Origin: JBCDCY01 sp039180875
GTDB lineage: Bacteria > Pseudomonadota > Alphaproteobacteria > Rhodobacterales > Rhodobacteraceae
DNA: 64,000 bases
Direction: 5' to 3'
NCBI GenBank assembly: GCA_039180875.1
Contig: JBCDCY010000001.1
Coordinates: forward strand, 1 to 64,000
Part shown: positions 45,346 through 54,704 of the stretch, in pieces
Layout of the letters: each line of letters starts with the position of its first letter
Position numbering within the stretch: the first letter of the stretch is position 1
The notes under the pieces: model-generated
Told to the model about the DNA's origin: nothing
The model's database searches: none
What the model saw: only the letters and a program-made list of their open reading frames with translations
Program-made: the position numbers and the translations under genes

Positions 45346-47577
45346 ATGAGCGAACGGGCCGAGCCGGTGGCGGAAAACGCCGGGTCGGCCCCGACGGACG
45401 GGGACGCCGGGCCGGAGGTCGGCGCGTCCGACCCCGGTCGGCGGAGCTTCGATCGGACAGGCGAGCGGCTACTGACGCTCGTCTGCATCGCCATCTCGCT
45501 CACCCATCTCTACTTCGCCATCGGCGGCAATCTGGCCGGTTGGATCGAGGCGGTCGGGGCGGTCTTCGGCCTGGCGCTCGACCTGCCGAACCTGCCAATC
45601 CCGGCGGTGCTCACCCAGAACGCCTTTCACTTCGCGGGCTTTGCCCTGCTCTGCGCCCTGCTCTACCGCCCGTTCGGCGCGGCCGGGCGGCCGTTCCTGG
45701 CCGTCGATATCCTGTTCGGCCTCGCCGTCGCGGCGGCGGCGATGCACGTGGCCCTGGCCGAAAGCGCGATCTACGACCGGGGGGTGAAGCTCTCCACCCT
45801 CGACTGGATCGCCGGCATCGTCGTCGTGATCGGCGGTATCGAGCTGACGCGGCGGGCCACCGGCATCATCATCCCGATCCTCGTGGTTCTGGCCTTGAGC
45901 TACGTCACCTGGCTCGGCCCCTCGATCCCCGGGGTCTTCGCCTTCAACGGATTGTCGGCGGAGACGGTGCTCTTCCGCTCGCTCTACGGCGACGATGCGA
46001 TGTTCGGCGGCATCGCCCGGATCTCGGCCACCACGGTGTTCCTGTTCATCCTGTTCGGGGCCTTCCTGCTGAAATCCGGCGCGGGGGATTTCGTCATCAA
46101 CCTCGCCCGCGCGGTCGCCGGGCGACTGGTGGGCGGCCCGGGCCTGGTCGCCGTGATCGCGAGCGGGCTGACCGGCACGATCTCAGGCTCGGCCGTGGCC
46201 AACACGGCGTCCACGGGCGTCATCACCATCCCGCTGATGCGCCGGGCCGGCTTCCCGGCGAAGTTCGCGGCGGGGGTGGAGGCCTCCTCCTCCACCGGCG
46301 GGCAGCTGATGCCGCCGATCATGGGGGCCGGCGCCTTCGTCATGGCCTCCCTCACCCTTATCCCCTACGAGACCATCGTGGCGGTCGCAGCGCTGCCGGC
46401 GCTCCTCTACTTCGCCTCGGTCGCGATGTTCGTGCGGATCGAGGCGCGCCGGGTGGGCCTCGGCACCATGGAGGCGGACGGGCCGAGCCTGGGGGAGGCC
46501 GTGCGGCGCGGTGGGGCGAGCTTCATCATCCCGATCGGCGTCCTCATCACCCTCCTGGTGATCGGCTTCAGCCCGACCTTCGCGGCCGTCATCGGCGTCG
46601 TCGCCGTCATCGTCTCGAGCTGGCTGACCGAGCATCCGATGGGACCGAGGGCGGTGGTGGAGGCGCTGGCCCTCGGCGCCCGCAACATGGTGATGACGGC
46701 GGTGCTGCTCTGCACCGTTGGCCTGATCGTCAACGTCATCGCCACGGCCGGGGTGGGCAACACCTTCTCCCTGATGATCTCCTCCTGGGCCGGGGGCAAT
46801 ATCCTGATCGCCATCGTGCTGATCGCGCTCGCTTCGCTGATCCTCGGCATGGGGCTGCCGGTGACGGCGGCCTATATCGTTTTGGCTACGCTGTCGGCCC
46901 CGGCGTTGGCCGGGATGATCGCCGACGCCCAGGTGGCGACCCAGCTTGCTGCCGGCACGCTCGACCCTGCGATCTCCGCCGTCGTGCTGTTGGCCGCGCC
47001 CGAGGCTGCGGCGGCGCTTACCGGCGGCAATCTCGACCCCGGCGCCGCGCAGACCCTGGTGGCCGGTCTGCCACTCGAGATCCGAGCGACGCTGCGGGAG
47101 ATGATGATCGCGCCGGAGGTGATGGCGACCGCCCTCCTCTCGGCCCATATGATCGTCTTCTGGCTGAGCCAGGATTCCAACGTCACGCCGCCGGTCTGTC
47201 TCGCCGCCTTTACCGCGGCCGCCATCGCCAAATCGCCGCCGATGGCCACCGGGCTCGTCAGCTGGAAGATCGCCAAAGGGCTCTACATCGTGCCGGTGCT
47301 CTTCGCCTACACGCCGTTCCTGTCGGGCGACCCGCTCGCGGCCCTGCAGATCTTCGGCTTCGCGCTTGTCGGCATCTACGGCCTCGCGGCGGCGCTGCAG
47401 GGCGCGATGGAGGCACCGCTCAACATCGCCTTGCGCCTGGTCGCCGGGGCGGCAGGCATCGCCTGCCTCTGGCCGGGCATGATCCTGGTGAATGCGGCGG
47501 GCGTCGTGGTGGTGCTGGGGCTTCTCCTGCTCAACCTCCGGGCCCGCACGGCGCCGACGGTGGCGCCGGCCCCCTGA
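45346..47577 (+). CDS. TRAP transporter fused permease (DctQ-DctM), TAXI-associated
   Basis: 743 aa. A hydrophilic N-terminus of about 45 residues is followed by four small-subunit helices and a large DctM-type domain with helices such as ATTVFLFILFGAFLLKSGAG and the motif GTISGSAVANTASTGVITIP; ASSSTGGQLMPPIMGAGAFV is the conserved reentrant loop. The natural fusion of both membrane subunits is typical of TAXI systems. It imports the ligand of the preceding receptor using a sodium gradient. Confidence 0.94.
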   Translation: MSERAEPVAENAGSAPTDGDAGPEVGASDPGRRSFDRTGERLLTLVCIAISLTHLYFAIGGNLAGWIEAVGAVFGLALDLPNLPIPAVLTQNAFHFAGFALLCALLYRPFGAAGRPFLAVDILFGLAVAAAAMHVALAESAIYDRGVKLSTLDWIAGIVVVIGGIELTRRATGIIIPILVVLALSYVTWLGPSIPGVFAFNGLSAETVLFRSLYGDDAMFGGIARISATTVFLFILFGAFLLKSGAGDFVINLARAVAGRLVGGPGLVAVIASGLTGTISGSAVANTASTGVITIPLMRRAGFPAKFAAGVEASSSTGGQLMPPIMGAGAFVMASLTLIPYETIVAVAALPALLYFASVAMFVRIEARRVGLGTMEADGPSLGEAVRRGGASFIIPIGVLITLLVIGFSPTFAAVIGVVAVIVSSWLTEHPMGPRAVVEALALGARNMVMTAVLLCTVGLIVNVIATAGVGNTFSLMISSWAGGNILIAIVLIALASLILGMGLPVTAAYIVLATLSAPALAGMIADAQVATQLAAGTLDPAISAVVLLAAPEAAAALTGGNLDPGAAQTLVAGLPLEIRATLREMMIAPEVMATALLSAHMIVFWLSQDSNVTPPVCLAAFTAAAIAKSPPMATGLVSWKIAKGLYIVPVLFAYTPFLSGDPLAALQIFGFALVGIYGLAAALQGAMEAPLNIALRLVAGAAGIACLWPGMILVNAAGVVVVLGLLLLNLRARTAPTVAPAP

Positions 47578-47660
47578 CCGCGAGCCCCTGATCGCTGGCC
47601 CCTCGGTTCCAACCCCGCGGCAGAGGCGGTAAAACGCCCGGAAACCGCGGAGGGCGCAGC

Positions 47661-49040
47661 ATGGCCGATGTCGAGGAGAAAGAGGTCGAGCCGGGCGACG
47701 TCTACGCGCTCAATACCTCCACCGTCGATGCCCTGCTCGCCGCCGTCGAGGTCGACGCCGCCGACCAGTTGAGCGGCCTCCTCGCCGATCTTCACGCCGC
47801 CGACATCGCCGACCTGCTGGAGCAGATCGGCCCGGCCAAGCGCCAGCAGCTTCTCTCGCTCTGGGGCACCGAGGTCGCGGGCGACGTGCTGGCCGAGCTG
47901 GAGGAGGGCGTGCGCGACGAGGTGCTGGCCGCGCTGGCCCCCGAACAGCTCGCCGCCGCCGTGCAAGAGATGGAGACGGACGACGTCGTCTATCTCGTCG
48001 AGGATCTGGAGGCGCCGCAGCAGGCCGAGGTGCTCGATGCCCTCGACCGGACGGAGCGGGAGGCGGTCACCCAGGCGCTCGCCTACCCGGACGAGAGCGC
48101 CGGCCGCCTGATGCAGCGCGAGGTGGTGACGGCGCCGGAGCATTGGACGGTGGGTGACGCCATCGACTTCATGCGCGCCTCCGACGATCTGCCGGACGAA
48201 TTCTACCACCTGATCGTCGTCGATCCGCGCCTGCATCCGGTGGCCAAGGTCTCCCTCGGGCGGATCATGTCCCATCCCCGGGCGACGCCGATTTCGGAGC
48301 TCCATGACGACGACTTCCGCCCGATCCCCGTCGATCAGACGGAGGAGGACGTGGCCTATGCCTTCAACCAGTACCACCTGATCTCTGCCCCGGTGGTCGA
48401 TGCCGAGGGCCGGCTGGTGGGCGTCATCACCATCGACGACGCCATGGCGGTGTTGGAGGATGCGGCGGAAGAGGACATGAAGCGCCTCGCCGGCCTCGGG
48501 GATGAGGAGCTGGAGGATACGGTCTGGAAGGCCACGCGGGCGCGCTTTCCCTGGCTGGCGGTCAACCTGGTGACGGCCATCCTCGCCTCGATGGTGATCG
48601 ACCAGTTCTCCGCCACCATCGCGGCACTGGTCGCGCTTGCCGTGCTGATGCCGATCGTCGCCTCGATGGGCGGCAATGCCGGCACCCAGACCCTGACGGT
48701 GGCGGTGCGGGCGCTGGCGACCCGCGACCTGACGCCGGCCAACGCGCTTCGCATCATCCGGCGGGAGGCCTTGGTCGGGCTGCTGAACGGCGTCGCCTTC
48801 GCCGTCATCATCGGGGTGGTGGGCGCGGCCTGGTTCGGCTCCCCGGCCCTTGGCCTGGTACTCGCCGCGGCGATGGTGGTGAACCTTCTGATCGCGGGCC
48901 TCGCCGGCATCCTGATCCCCATGGGGCTGGAGCGGGTGGGCGCCGACCCGGCGCTTGCCTCCGGCGCGTTCGTGACCACGGTGACCGATGTGGTGGGCTT
49001 CTTCGCCTTCCTCGGCCTCGCCGCCGTGGTGCTGCTCTGA
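47661..49040 (+). CDS. mgtE: Magnesium transporter MgtE
   Basis: 459 aa. The cytoplasmic MgtE_N superhelix (repeated short helices, for example HAADIADLLEQIGPAKRQQL) is followed by a CBS pair (RLMQREVVTAPEHWTVGDAI; ISAPVVDAEGRLVGVITIDD) and a five-helix pore domain with MGGNAGTQTLTVAVRALATR. Mg2+ bound between the CBS and N domains closes the channel. It has its own promoter region 84 bases after the TRAP permease and precedes the cox-like maturation genes by 82 bases. Confidence 0.95.
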   Translation: MADVEEKEVEPGDVYALNTSTVDALLAAVEVDAADQLSGLLADLHAADIADLLEQIGPAKRQQLLSLWGTEVAGDVLAELEEGVRDEVLAALAPEQLAAAVQEMETDDVVYLVEDLEAPQQAEVLDALDRTEREAVTQALAYPDESAGRLMQREVVTAPEHWTVGDAIDFMRASDDLPDEFYHLIVVDPRLHPVAKVSLGRIMSHPRATPISELHDDDFRPIPVDQTEEDVAYAFNQYHLISAPVVDAEGRLVGVITIDDAMAVLEDAAEEDMKRLAGLGDEELEDTVWKATRARFPWLAVNLVTAILASMVIDQFSATIAALVALAVLMPIVASMGGNAGTQTLTVAVRALATRDLTPANALRIIRREALVGLLNGVAFAVIIGVVGAAWFGSPALGLVLAAAMVVNLLIAGLAGILIPMGLERVGADPALASGAFVTTVTDVVGFFAFLGLAAVVLL

Positions 49041-49122
49041 GCCGCGCCTCTGCGGCCCCTTGAATTCCGGCGCCGGGTCCTGTCCATAGACCGGGCCCGG
49101 AACCAGCCCAGGGAGACGCCGC

Positions 49123-50034
49123 GTGGCCACGCTGCCCGAGACGATCGACGAGACCCAGGCGCTGCTCGGCAGCGTCGACTATATCTGCGGCCGCGCCCTC
49201 GGCACGGTCGTCTTCCTCTCGCTGAAGCTCGGGCGGCCGGTGTTTCTGGAGGGCGAGGCCGGCGTCGGCAAGACCGAGATCGCCAAGGCCCTGGCGCTTG
49301 CGCTGAACCGCCGGCTGATCCGGTTGCAGTGCTATGAGGGGCTCGATGCCGCCTCCGCGGTCTATGAGTGGAACTTCCCGGCCCAGATGGTCGCCATCCG
49401 CACGGCGGAGGCCGTGGGCGGCGCCGACCGCCAGGCGTTGACCGAAGAGCTTTTCGCCGACGACTACCTGATCCGCCGGCCCTTGCTCGAGGCCATGAGC
49501 CCCCAGGCCGGCGGCCCCCCGGTCCTGCTGATCGACGAGATCGACCGCACCGACGAGCCGTTCGAGGCCTTCCTGCTCGAAGCCCTCTCCGACTACCAGG
49601 TGACGATCCCGGAGCTTGGCACCGTGAAGGCCGCCGAGCCGCCGATCGTCATCCTCACCTCGAACCGCACGCGGGAGGTGCATGACGCATTGAAGCGCCG
49701 CTGCCTCTACCACTGGGTCGATTATCCGAGTTTCGAGCGGGAGATGGAGGTGATCCGCGCCCGTGCGCCGGAGGCGGCCGAGACGCTCAGCCAGGAGGTC
49801 GTGGCCTTCGTGCAGCGGCTGCGCAACGAGGATCTCTTCAAAAAGCCGGGCGTGGCCGAGACGATCGACTGGGCCAAATGCCTGGTCGCCCTCGACACCG
49901 TCCAGCTCTCCCCCCAGGTGATCGCCGACACCCTCGGCGCGATCCTGAAATACCAGGACGACATCCAGAAGCTGCAGGGATCGGAGGCCAAGCGCCTCCT
50001 CGATGAGGCCAAGGCGTCGCTGGAGCCGGCCTGA
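49123..50034 (+). CDS. coxD: MoxR-family AAA ATPase, CoxD-like
   Basis: 303 aa from GTG 49123. Walker A is GEAGVGKTEIAKALA near residue 46, Walker B is PVLLIDEIDRTDEPFEAFLL, and the sensor is VILTSNRTREVHDALKRR. CoxD-type ATPases work with the von Willebrand protein CoxE to assemble the [CuSMoO2] or similar active site of molybdenum hydroxylases such as CO dehydrogenase. coxE-like and xdhC/coxF genes follow in order, which supports this. The structural hydroxylase genes are not in the window. Confidence 0.9.
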   Translation: MATLPETIDETQALLGSVDYICGRALGTVVFLSLKLGRPVFLEGEAGVGKTEIAKALALALNRRLIRLQCYEGLDAASAVYEWNFPAQMVAIRTAEAVGGADRQALTEELFADDYLIRRPLLEAMSPQAGGPPVLLIDEIDRTDEPFEAFLLEALSDYQVTIPELGTVKAAEPPIVILTSNRTREVHDALKRRCLYHWVDYPSFEREMEVIRARAPEAAETLSQEVVAFVQRLRNEDLFKKPGVAETIDWAKCLVALDTVQLSPQVIADTLGAILKYQDDIQKLQGSEAKRLLDEAKASLEPA

Positions 50035-50038
50035 GGCG

Positions 50039-50416
50039 ATGATCCTCTACCGCCCGACCGGCCGGAAGGAGCTCGACCTGTTGGAAGCCGCCGACTGGCG
50101 CACCTGGCCGCCGCGCCTGCCGGACCAGCCGATCTTCTACCCCGTGCTCACCTTCGACTATGCCGAGAAGATCGCGCGCGACTGGAACTCGACCCAAGCC
50201 GCGCCCGACAACGAGGGCTTCGTCACCCGCTTCGAGATCGACGCCGCGACGGCCGCCCGCTACCCCGTGCAAGAGGCCGGCGGCCGGGCGCACCGGGAGC
50301 TCTGGGTGCCGGCCGCGGAGTTGGACACCTTCAACGCCGGCATCGTCGGCCGCATCGAGGTCGTCGCCCGCTACCGCGACGGCAAGCGGATCGACGTGCC
50401 CGAGGGTGCACCCTGA
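50039..50416 (+). CDS. Small conserved protein between coxD and coxE
   Basis: 125 aa from ATG 50039. It reads ILYRPTGRKELDLLEAADWR then LPDQPIFYPVLTFDYAEKIA and HRELWVPAAELDTFNAGIVG, a compact alpha/beta protein without signal peptide. I recall similar proteins with the label ADP-ribosylation/crystallin J1-like, but I see no ADP-ribose hydrolase catalytic pattern, so the name is doubtful. It starts 4 bases after coxD and shares one base with the coxE start, so it belongs to this operon. Confidence 0.75.
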   Translation: MILYRPTGRKELDLLEAADWRTWPPRLPDQPIFYPVLTFDYAEKIARDWNSTQAAPDNEGFVTRFEIDAATAARYPVQEAGGRAHRELWVPAAELDTFNAGIVGRIEVVARYRDGKRIDVPEGAP

Positions 50417-51675
50417 TGGCCGACCTCGCCGATCTCCCCGTCAATCCCGACGGCAAGCTGGCGCAGAACATCACGCATTTCGCGCGGGCGCTTCGGAAGG
50501 CCGGGCTGCCGGTGGGGCCCGGGCGTGTCACCGATGCCATTCGGGCGGTGGAGGCGGCGGGCTTCACCGAGAAGCAGGACTTCTACTGGACGCTCCATGC
50601 CTGCTTCGTCTCGAAACCCGCGCATCGCGAGGTCTTCGCCCAGATCTTTCGCCTCTACTGGCGCGATCCGCAGTTTCTCGAGCACATGATGTCGATGCTG
50701 ACGCCCATGGTGCGCGGCGTGAACGAGGCGCCCGATCCGCGCGCTGCCGAGCGCCGGGCGGCGGAGGCGCTGCTGGACGAGGCCGACCTCCCCCCGCCGC
50801 CGGAAAAGCTCGAGGAGGAGGGGACGGAGATCGAGATCGACGCCACCCTCACCTACTCCACTGAAGAGCGGCTGAAGCATCTCGATTTCGAGCAGATGAC
50901 GCTGGCCGAACAGGCCGAGGCCCAGCGCGCCATCGCGCGGCTCGACCTGCCGGTCCGCCCCATCGCCTCGCGCCGCACCACCCCCGATCCGCGCGGGCGG
51001 CGGCCCGATTGGCGCTCCACCATGCGGGACGCGATGCGGCGGGGCGGCGAGGTCGAGCGGCTCGCCTACCGCTCCCGCAAGCTTCGCTGGCCGAACCTGA
51101 TCGCGCTCTGCGACATCTCCGGCTCCATGTCGGGCTATTCGCGGATGCTGCTGCACTTTCTGCACACCGCGGCGAATGCCAAGGGCGCGGGCTGGGCCAA
51201 GGTGCACGCCTTCACCTTCGGCACGCGGCTCACCAACATCAGCCGCCATATGGCCGTCCGCGACGTGGACGCGGCGCTGAAGGCCGCGGGGGCGGAGGCC
51301 GAGGATTGGGAGGGCGGCACGCGCATCGGCCAGTGCCTTCACGCCTTCAACCGCGACTGGTCCCGCCGGGTGCTCGGCCAGGGCGCGGTCGTGCTGCTGA
51401 TCACCGACGGCCTCGACCGGGACGATCCGGGGCTTCTGGCGGCGGAAGCGGAGCGGCTGCGCCTCTCCTGTCGCCGCCTGATCTGGCTCAACCCACTGCT
51501 CCGGTGGGAGGGCTTCGCGCCCAAGGCCCAGGGCATCCGCGCGCTCCTGCCCCGGGTCGATGCCTTCCGCGCCGCCCACAACCTCGCCTCGCTCGAGGAT
51601 CTGGCGGACGCCCTCAACCACGCTGACGACTCGGGCGACCGCGACCGACTGATGCAGCTCCTCGCCGAGGGCTAG
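50416..51675 (+). CDS. coxE: von Willebrand factor A domain protein, CoxE-like
   Basis: 419 aa. The metal-ion-dependent adhesion site DISGSMSGYSRM lies near residue 233, with the threonine and aspartate partners in GGTRIGQCLHAFN and LLITDGLDRDDPG. The charged N-terminal half (HFARALRKAGLPVGPGRVTD) is typical of VWA_CoxE proteins. It partners with the MoxR ATPase CoxD in cofactor insertion for molybdenum hydroxylases. It starts on the last base of the small protein's stop codon. Confidence 0.92.
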   Translation: MADLADLPVNPDGKLAQNITHFARALRKAGLPVGPGRVTDAIRAVEAAGFTEKQDFYWTLHACFVSKPAHREVFAQIFRLYWRDPQFLEHMMSMLTPMVRGVNEAPDPRAAERRAAEALLDEADLPPPPEKLEEEGTEIEIDATLTYSTEERLKHLDFEQMTLAEQAEAQRAIARLDLPVRPIASRRTTPDPRGRRPDWRSTMRDAMRRGGEVERLAYRSRKLRWPNLIALCDISGSMSGYSRMLLHFLHTAANAKGAGWAKVHAFTFGTRLTNISRHMAVRDVDAALKAAGAEAEDWEGGTRIGQCLHAFNRDWSRRVLGQGAVVLLITDGLDRDDPGLLAAEAERLRLSCRRLIWLNPLLRWEGFAPKAQGIRALLPRVDAFRAAHNLASLEDLADALNHADDSGDRDRLMQLLAEG

Positions 51676-51690
51676 CGGCACCCCTCACCC

Positions 51691-51754
51691 GCCCCGGCCC
51701 CCGAGCCGGGGCCTCTCCGGCGCGGAGGGAGAGGTCCCGGGTCGGGCCCGGGAC
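51691..51754. repeat. Triple-hairpin element between coxE and xdhC
   Basis: GCCCCGGC/GCCGGGGC (51691-51698, 51705-51712), CCTCTCC/GGAGAGG around 51712-51735, and GTCCCGGG/CCCGGGAC (51734-51741, 51747-51754) give three overlapping stems. It sits between same-strand genes 150 bases apart. It may be a mobile palindromic unit or an attenuator that lowers expression of xdhC relative to coxDE. Confidence 0.6.
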
Positions 51755-51829
51755 GGTGCTGTGGGCGGCGATGGCGGTTCGGCACAGTCCGACCCGGCGA
51801 GACCGCCGGGGCTGGCGCGGGGCCGGGCG

Positions 51830-52918
51830 ATGGCCCATATTCGGGAGATGACCCAGGATGCTCCAGCCGCCGCCCCGGCCCGCCCCGAGCACGACCGGAT
51901 CCCAGAGATCGCGCTCGACTGGCACCGCGCCGGCAAGGGCGCGGCGCTTGCCACGGTGATCGAGACCTGGGGTTCGGCCCCCCGCCCCGTCGGCAGCCAA
52001 CTCGCCATCTCGGCCGAGGCGGAGATCATGGGCTCGGTCTCCGGCGGTTGCGTCGAGGGCGCGGTGGTGGCCGAGGCGCTGGAGGCGTTGGAGGACGGCG
52101 ATTGCCGGATCCTGAAATACGGCGTCTCGATGGACGAGGCCTTCGCCGTGGGCCTCGCCTGCGGCGGCACGATCCGGGTCCTGGTGGAGCCCATCGGTGT
52201 CGGGCGGGGACCAGAAGTGGGGATGCTCGAGCAACTGGCCGAGGCCCGGGCCGCACGCCGGGCCGCGGCCTATTGCGTCAACACCGAGACCTGGGAGCGG
52301 CGGTTGCTCGACGCCGCCGCCCCAGCACCGCTCGGGCCCGCCGTGGCGCGGGCGCTCACCCACGACCGCTCGGGCTTCGGGCCGGAGGGTGCGGAGAGCT
52401 GGTTCATCGGCACCCACAACCCGCCGCTCCGCCTCGTGGTGGTGGGCGCGGTCCACATCGCCCAGCCGCTCCTGCAGATGGCGAAGCTCGCGGGCTACGA
52501 CACCACGCTCGTCGACCCGCGGGAGGCTTTCGGCTCCGCCGCCCGCTTTCCCGGTGAGCGGATCGTGCATGACTGGCCGGACGCGGCGCTCGCGGCCCAC
52601 GGCCTGGATGCCCGGACGGCGGTTGTCACGCTTACCCACGACCCGAAGCTCGACGATCCGGCGATCCGCACCGCGCTTGGCGCGCCGATCTTCTATCTCG
52701 GCTGCCTCGGCTCCACCCGGACCCACGCCAAGCGCGTGGCGCGCCTTGCCGGCGACGGCTTCTCGCCAGAAGAAATCGCCCGGATCGACGCGCCGGTGGG
52801 CTCGGATATCGGCGCCACCTCTCCGGCCGAGATCGCGGTCTCCGTCATGGCCGAGATGACGGAGCGCCTGCGCCGGCCCCAGACCCGGCCGGGAGAGCTG
52901 CCGGGCGTCGCCGCTTGA
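51830..52918 (+). CDS. XdhC/CoxF-family molybdenum-cofactor maturation protein
   Basis: 362 aa from ATG 51830; ATG 51848 is an equally possible start. The N-terminal XdhC_CoxI domain contains ATVIETWGSAPRPVGSQLAI and GSVSGGCVEGAVVAEALEAL, and the C-terminal Rossmann domain has LVVVGAVHIAQPLLQMAKLA and FYLGCLGSTRTHAKRVARLA. These proteins bind Mo cofactor and pass the sulfurated form to hydroxylases. The stop overlaps the TTG start of the following fusion gene (TTGA). Confidence 0.92.
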   Translation: MAHIREMTQDAPAAAPARPEHDRIPEIALDWHRAGKGAALATVIETWGSAPRPVGSQLAISAEAEIMGSVSGGCVEGAVVAEALEALEDGDCRILKYGVSMDEAFAVGLACGGTIRVLVEPIGVGRGPEVGMLEQLAEARAARRAAAYCVNTETWERRLLDAAAPAPLGPAVARALTHDRSGFGPEGAESWFIGTHNPPLRLVVVGAVHIAQPLLQMAKLAGYDTTLVDPREAFGSAARFPGERIVHDWPDAALAAHGLDARTAVVTLTHDPKLDDPAIRTALGAPIFYLGCLGSTRTHAKRVARLAGDGFSPEEIARIDAPVGSDIGATSPAEIAVSVMAEMTERLRRPQTRPGELPGVAA

Positions 52919-54540
52919 TCTTCGGCGCCATCCCGACGGCGGAGGCAGTCGGGGCGATCCTCGCCCACGGCCTGATCGTCGGGAAAGAGCGCTTCCGAAA
53001 GGGCCGGGTCCTCTCCGCCGACGACATCGACCGGCTCGCGGCCGAAGGGATCGGCACCGTGATCGCGGCCCGCCTCGACCCCGGCACGGACGTGGGCGAG
53101 GACATGGCCGCCGCCCGCGTCGCCGCGCTTCTGCCCGACGGCACGGCCGAGCTCTCCGTCACCGCCCCCTTCACCGGCCGGGTGAACCTGCATGCGGAGC
53201 GGGCGGGGATCCTCCGCGTCGATGCCGCGGCGGTGGCAGCACTCAACGGCGTGGACGAGGCCATCACGCTCGCCACCCTGCCCGATCACGCACGGGTCGC
53301 CGCGCGCACCATGGTGGCGACGGTGAAGATCATCCCCTACGGCGTGCCGACCGCGGCGCTTGAGGCAGCGGAGGGGGTGCTCAACGGCCCCGTCCTCCAT
53401 CTCCATCCCTTCACCGCGCGCCCCGCCGCGCTGATCCTGACCGAGGGCGCGGGGATGAAGCCGAGCCTCCTCAAGAAGGGGGAAGAAGTGGTGCGCGCCC
53501 GGCTCGACGCCCTGCAGATGCCGCTTCTCTCGACGGAGGTCGTGGCCCATCGCACCGGGGACGTGGCCGAGGCGATCGCCCGGGCCGAGGGCGAGGTGGT
53601 GCTGATCCTCACCGCCTCCGCCACCTCCGACCGGGCCGATGTGGGGCCGGCGGGCCTGGAAGCGGCCGGCGGGCAACTGCTGCGCTTCGGCATGCCGGTC
53701 GACCCGGGCAATCTGCTGTTTCTCGGGACGCGGGGCGCCCAGACGGTCATCGGCCTGCCGGGCTGCGCCCGCTCCCCCGCGCTCAACGGCGCCGATTGGG
53801 TGCTGGAGCGGGTGGCGGCCGGTCTCGACGTCACCGGGCCTGAGATCGCCGCGATGGGCGTGGGTGGATTGCTGAAGGAGATCCCGACCCGGCCCCAACC
53901 CCGCGGGCGGCCGCAGCCGGCCCAGCCCGCCCGGCCGCGGGTGGAGGCCGTCGTCCTCGCCGCCGGCGCCTCTCGCCGGATGGGCGGGAGGGACAAGCTT
54001 CTGGAGCAGGTGGGCGGCCAGCCGATCCTCCGCCAGGTGGCAGAGACGGCGCGCGCCAGCCGAGCCGACGCTGTGCATGTCGTGCTGCCGCCGGAGGCCG
54101 CGGCGCGGCGCGAGGCCCTCACCGGCCTGGATCTCGCCATCGTCGAAGCACCGGGATGGGCCGAGGGCATGGCCGCCTCCCTCCGCGCCGGGATCGCGGC
54201 GCTGCCGGCAAAGGCGGACGCCGCCGTCATCCTGCTCGCCGACATGCCGGAGGTGACGGCCGCCCATATCGACCGCCTGATCGCTGCTTTCTCGCCCGAG
54301 GACGGACGCGAGATCTGCCGCGCCGCCACCGCCGATGGAAGGGTCGGCCATCCGGTCCTCTTCGGCCGGCGGTTCTTCGAGACCCTCAGCCAGCTCTCCG
54401 GCGACATCGGTGCGCGGCCGGTGGTGGCTGAGGGCGCCGACTACCTGGTGGACGTGGCGACCGAGGGTCAGGGCGCCGTTATCGACCTCGACACCCCCGA
54501 AGCCTGGGCCGATTGGCGCGCCGCCCGGGGCCACGGCTGA
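52915..54540 (+). CDS. MoeA-like molybdopterin-binding / MocA-like nucleotidyltransferase fusion
   Basis: 541 aa from TTG 52915. Residues about 1-330 resemble the molybdopterin-binding (MoeA/MogA-like) domain, with DVGEDMAAARVAALLPDGTA and LGTRGAQTVIGLPGCARSPA. Residues about 340-541 are a MobA-like transferase: VEAVVLAAGASRRMGGRDKL is the nucleotide loop and ILLADMPEVTAAHIDRLIAA carries the metal aspartate. MocA makes molybdopterin cytosine dinucleotide, the cofactor of CoxL/XdhA-type hydroxylases, which fits the neighbouring coxD, coxE and xdhC genes. Confidence 0.9.
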   Translation: MIFGAIPTAEAVGAILAHGLIVGKERFRKGRVLSADDIDRLAAEGIGTVIAARLDPGTDVGEDMAAARVAALLPDGTAELSVTAPFTGRVNLHAERAGILRVDAAAVAALNGVDEAITLATLPDHARVAARTMVATVKIIPYGVPTAALEAAEGVLNGPVLHLHPFTARPAALILTEGAGMKPSLLKKGEEVVRARLDALQMPLLSTEVVAHRTGDVAEAIARAEGEVVLILTASATSDRADVGPAGLEAAGGQLLRFGMPVDPGNLLFLGTRGAQTVIGLPGCARSPALNGADWVLERVAAGLDVTGPEIAAMGVGGLLKEIPTRPQPRGRPQPAQPARPRVEAVVLAAGASRRMGGRDKLLEQVGGQPILRQVAETARASRADAVHVVLPPEAAARREALTGLDLAIVEAPGWAEGMAASLRAGIAALPAKADAAVILLADMPEVTAAHIDRLIAAFSPEDGREICRAATADGRVGHPVLFGRRFFETLSQLSGDIGARPVVAEGADYLVDVATEGQGAVIDLDTPEAWADWRAARGHG

Positions 54541-54623
54541 GCACGAACAGCCAGGCGTATGGCCACCCGACCTACCGCCCGACGCGCCAAATCTGTACAT
54601 TCTTTGTTCTCCTAGACACCCTC

Positions 54624-54641
54624 CTGACACAACGGTGTCAG
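54624..54641. promoter_or_regulatory. CTGACAC-AACG-GTGTCAG palindrome, probable WYL-regulator operator
   Basis: A perfect 7-bp dyad with 4-base centre, 63 bases upstream of the ATG of the small gene that precedes the YafY-type regulator. A TAGACACC half-site lies 7 bases to the left. Its position in the likely promoter suggests autoregulation by the WYL protein; it could also be a simple hairpin. Confidence 0.55.
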
Positions 54642-54704
54642 CAGGGCCGTGCGAGACCTTTCCTATCGGCGGATTCGCCGCGATCATGTCGATGGGAGAG
54701 ACCG

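Noticed and set aside
47376..49130. 584-codon minus-strand frame opposite mgtE
   Set aside because: Shadow of mgtE, which carries complete MgtE_N, CBS and pore motifs.
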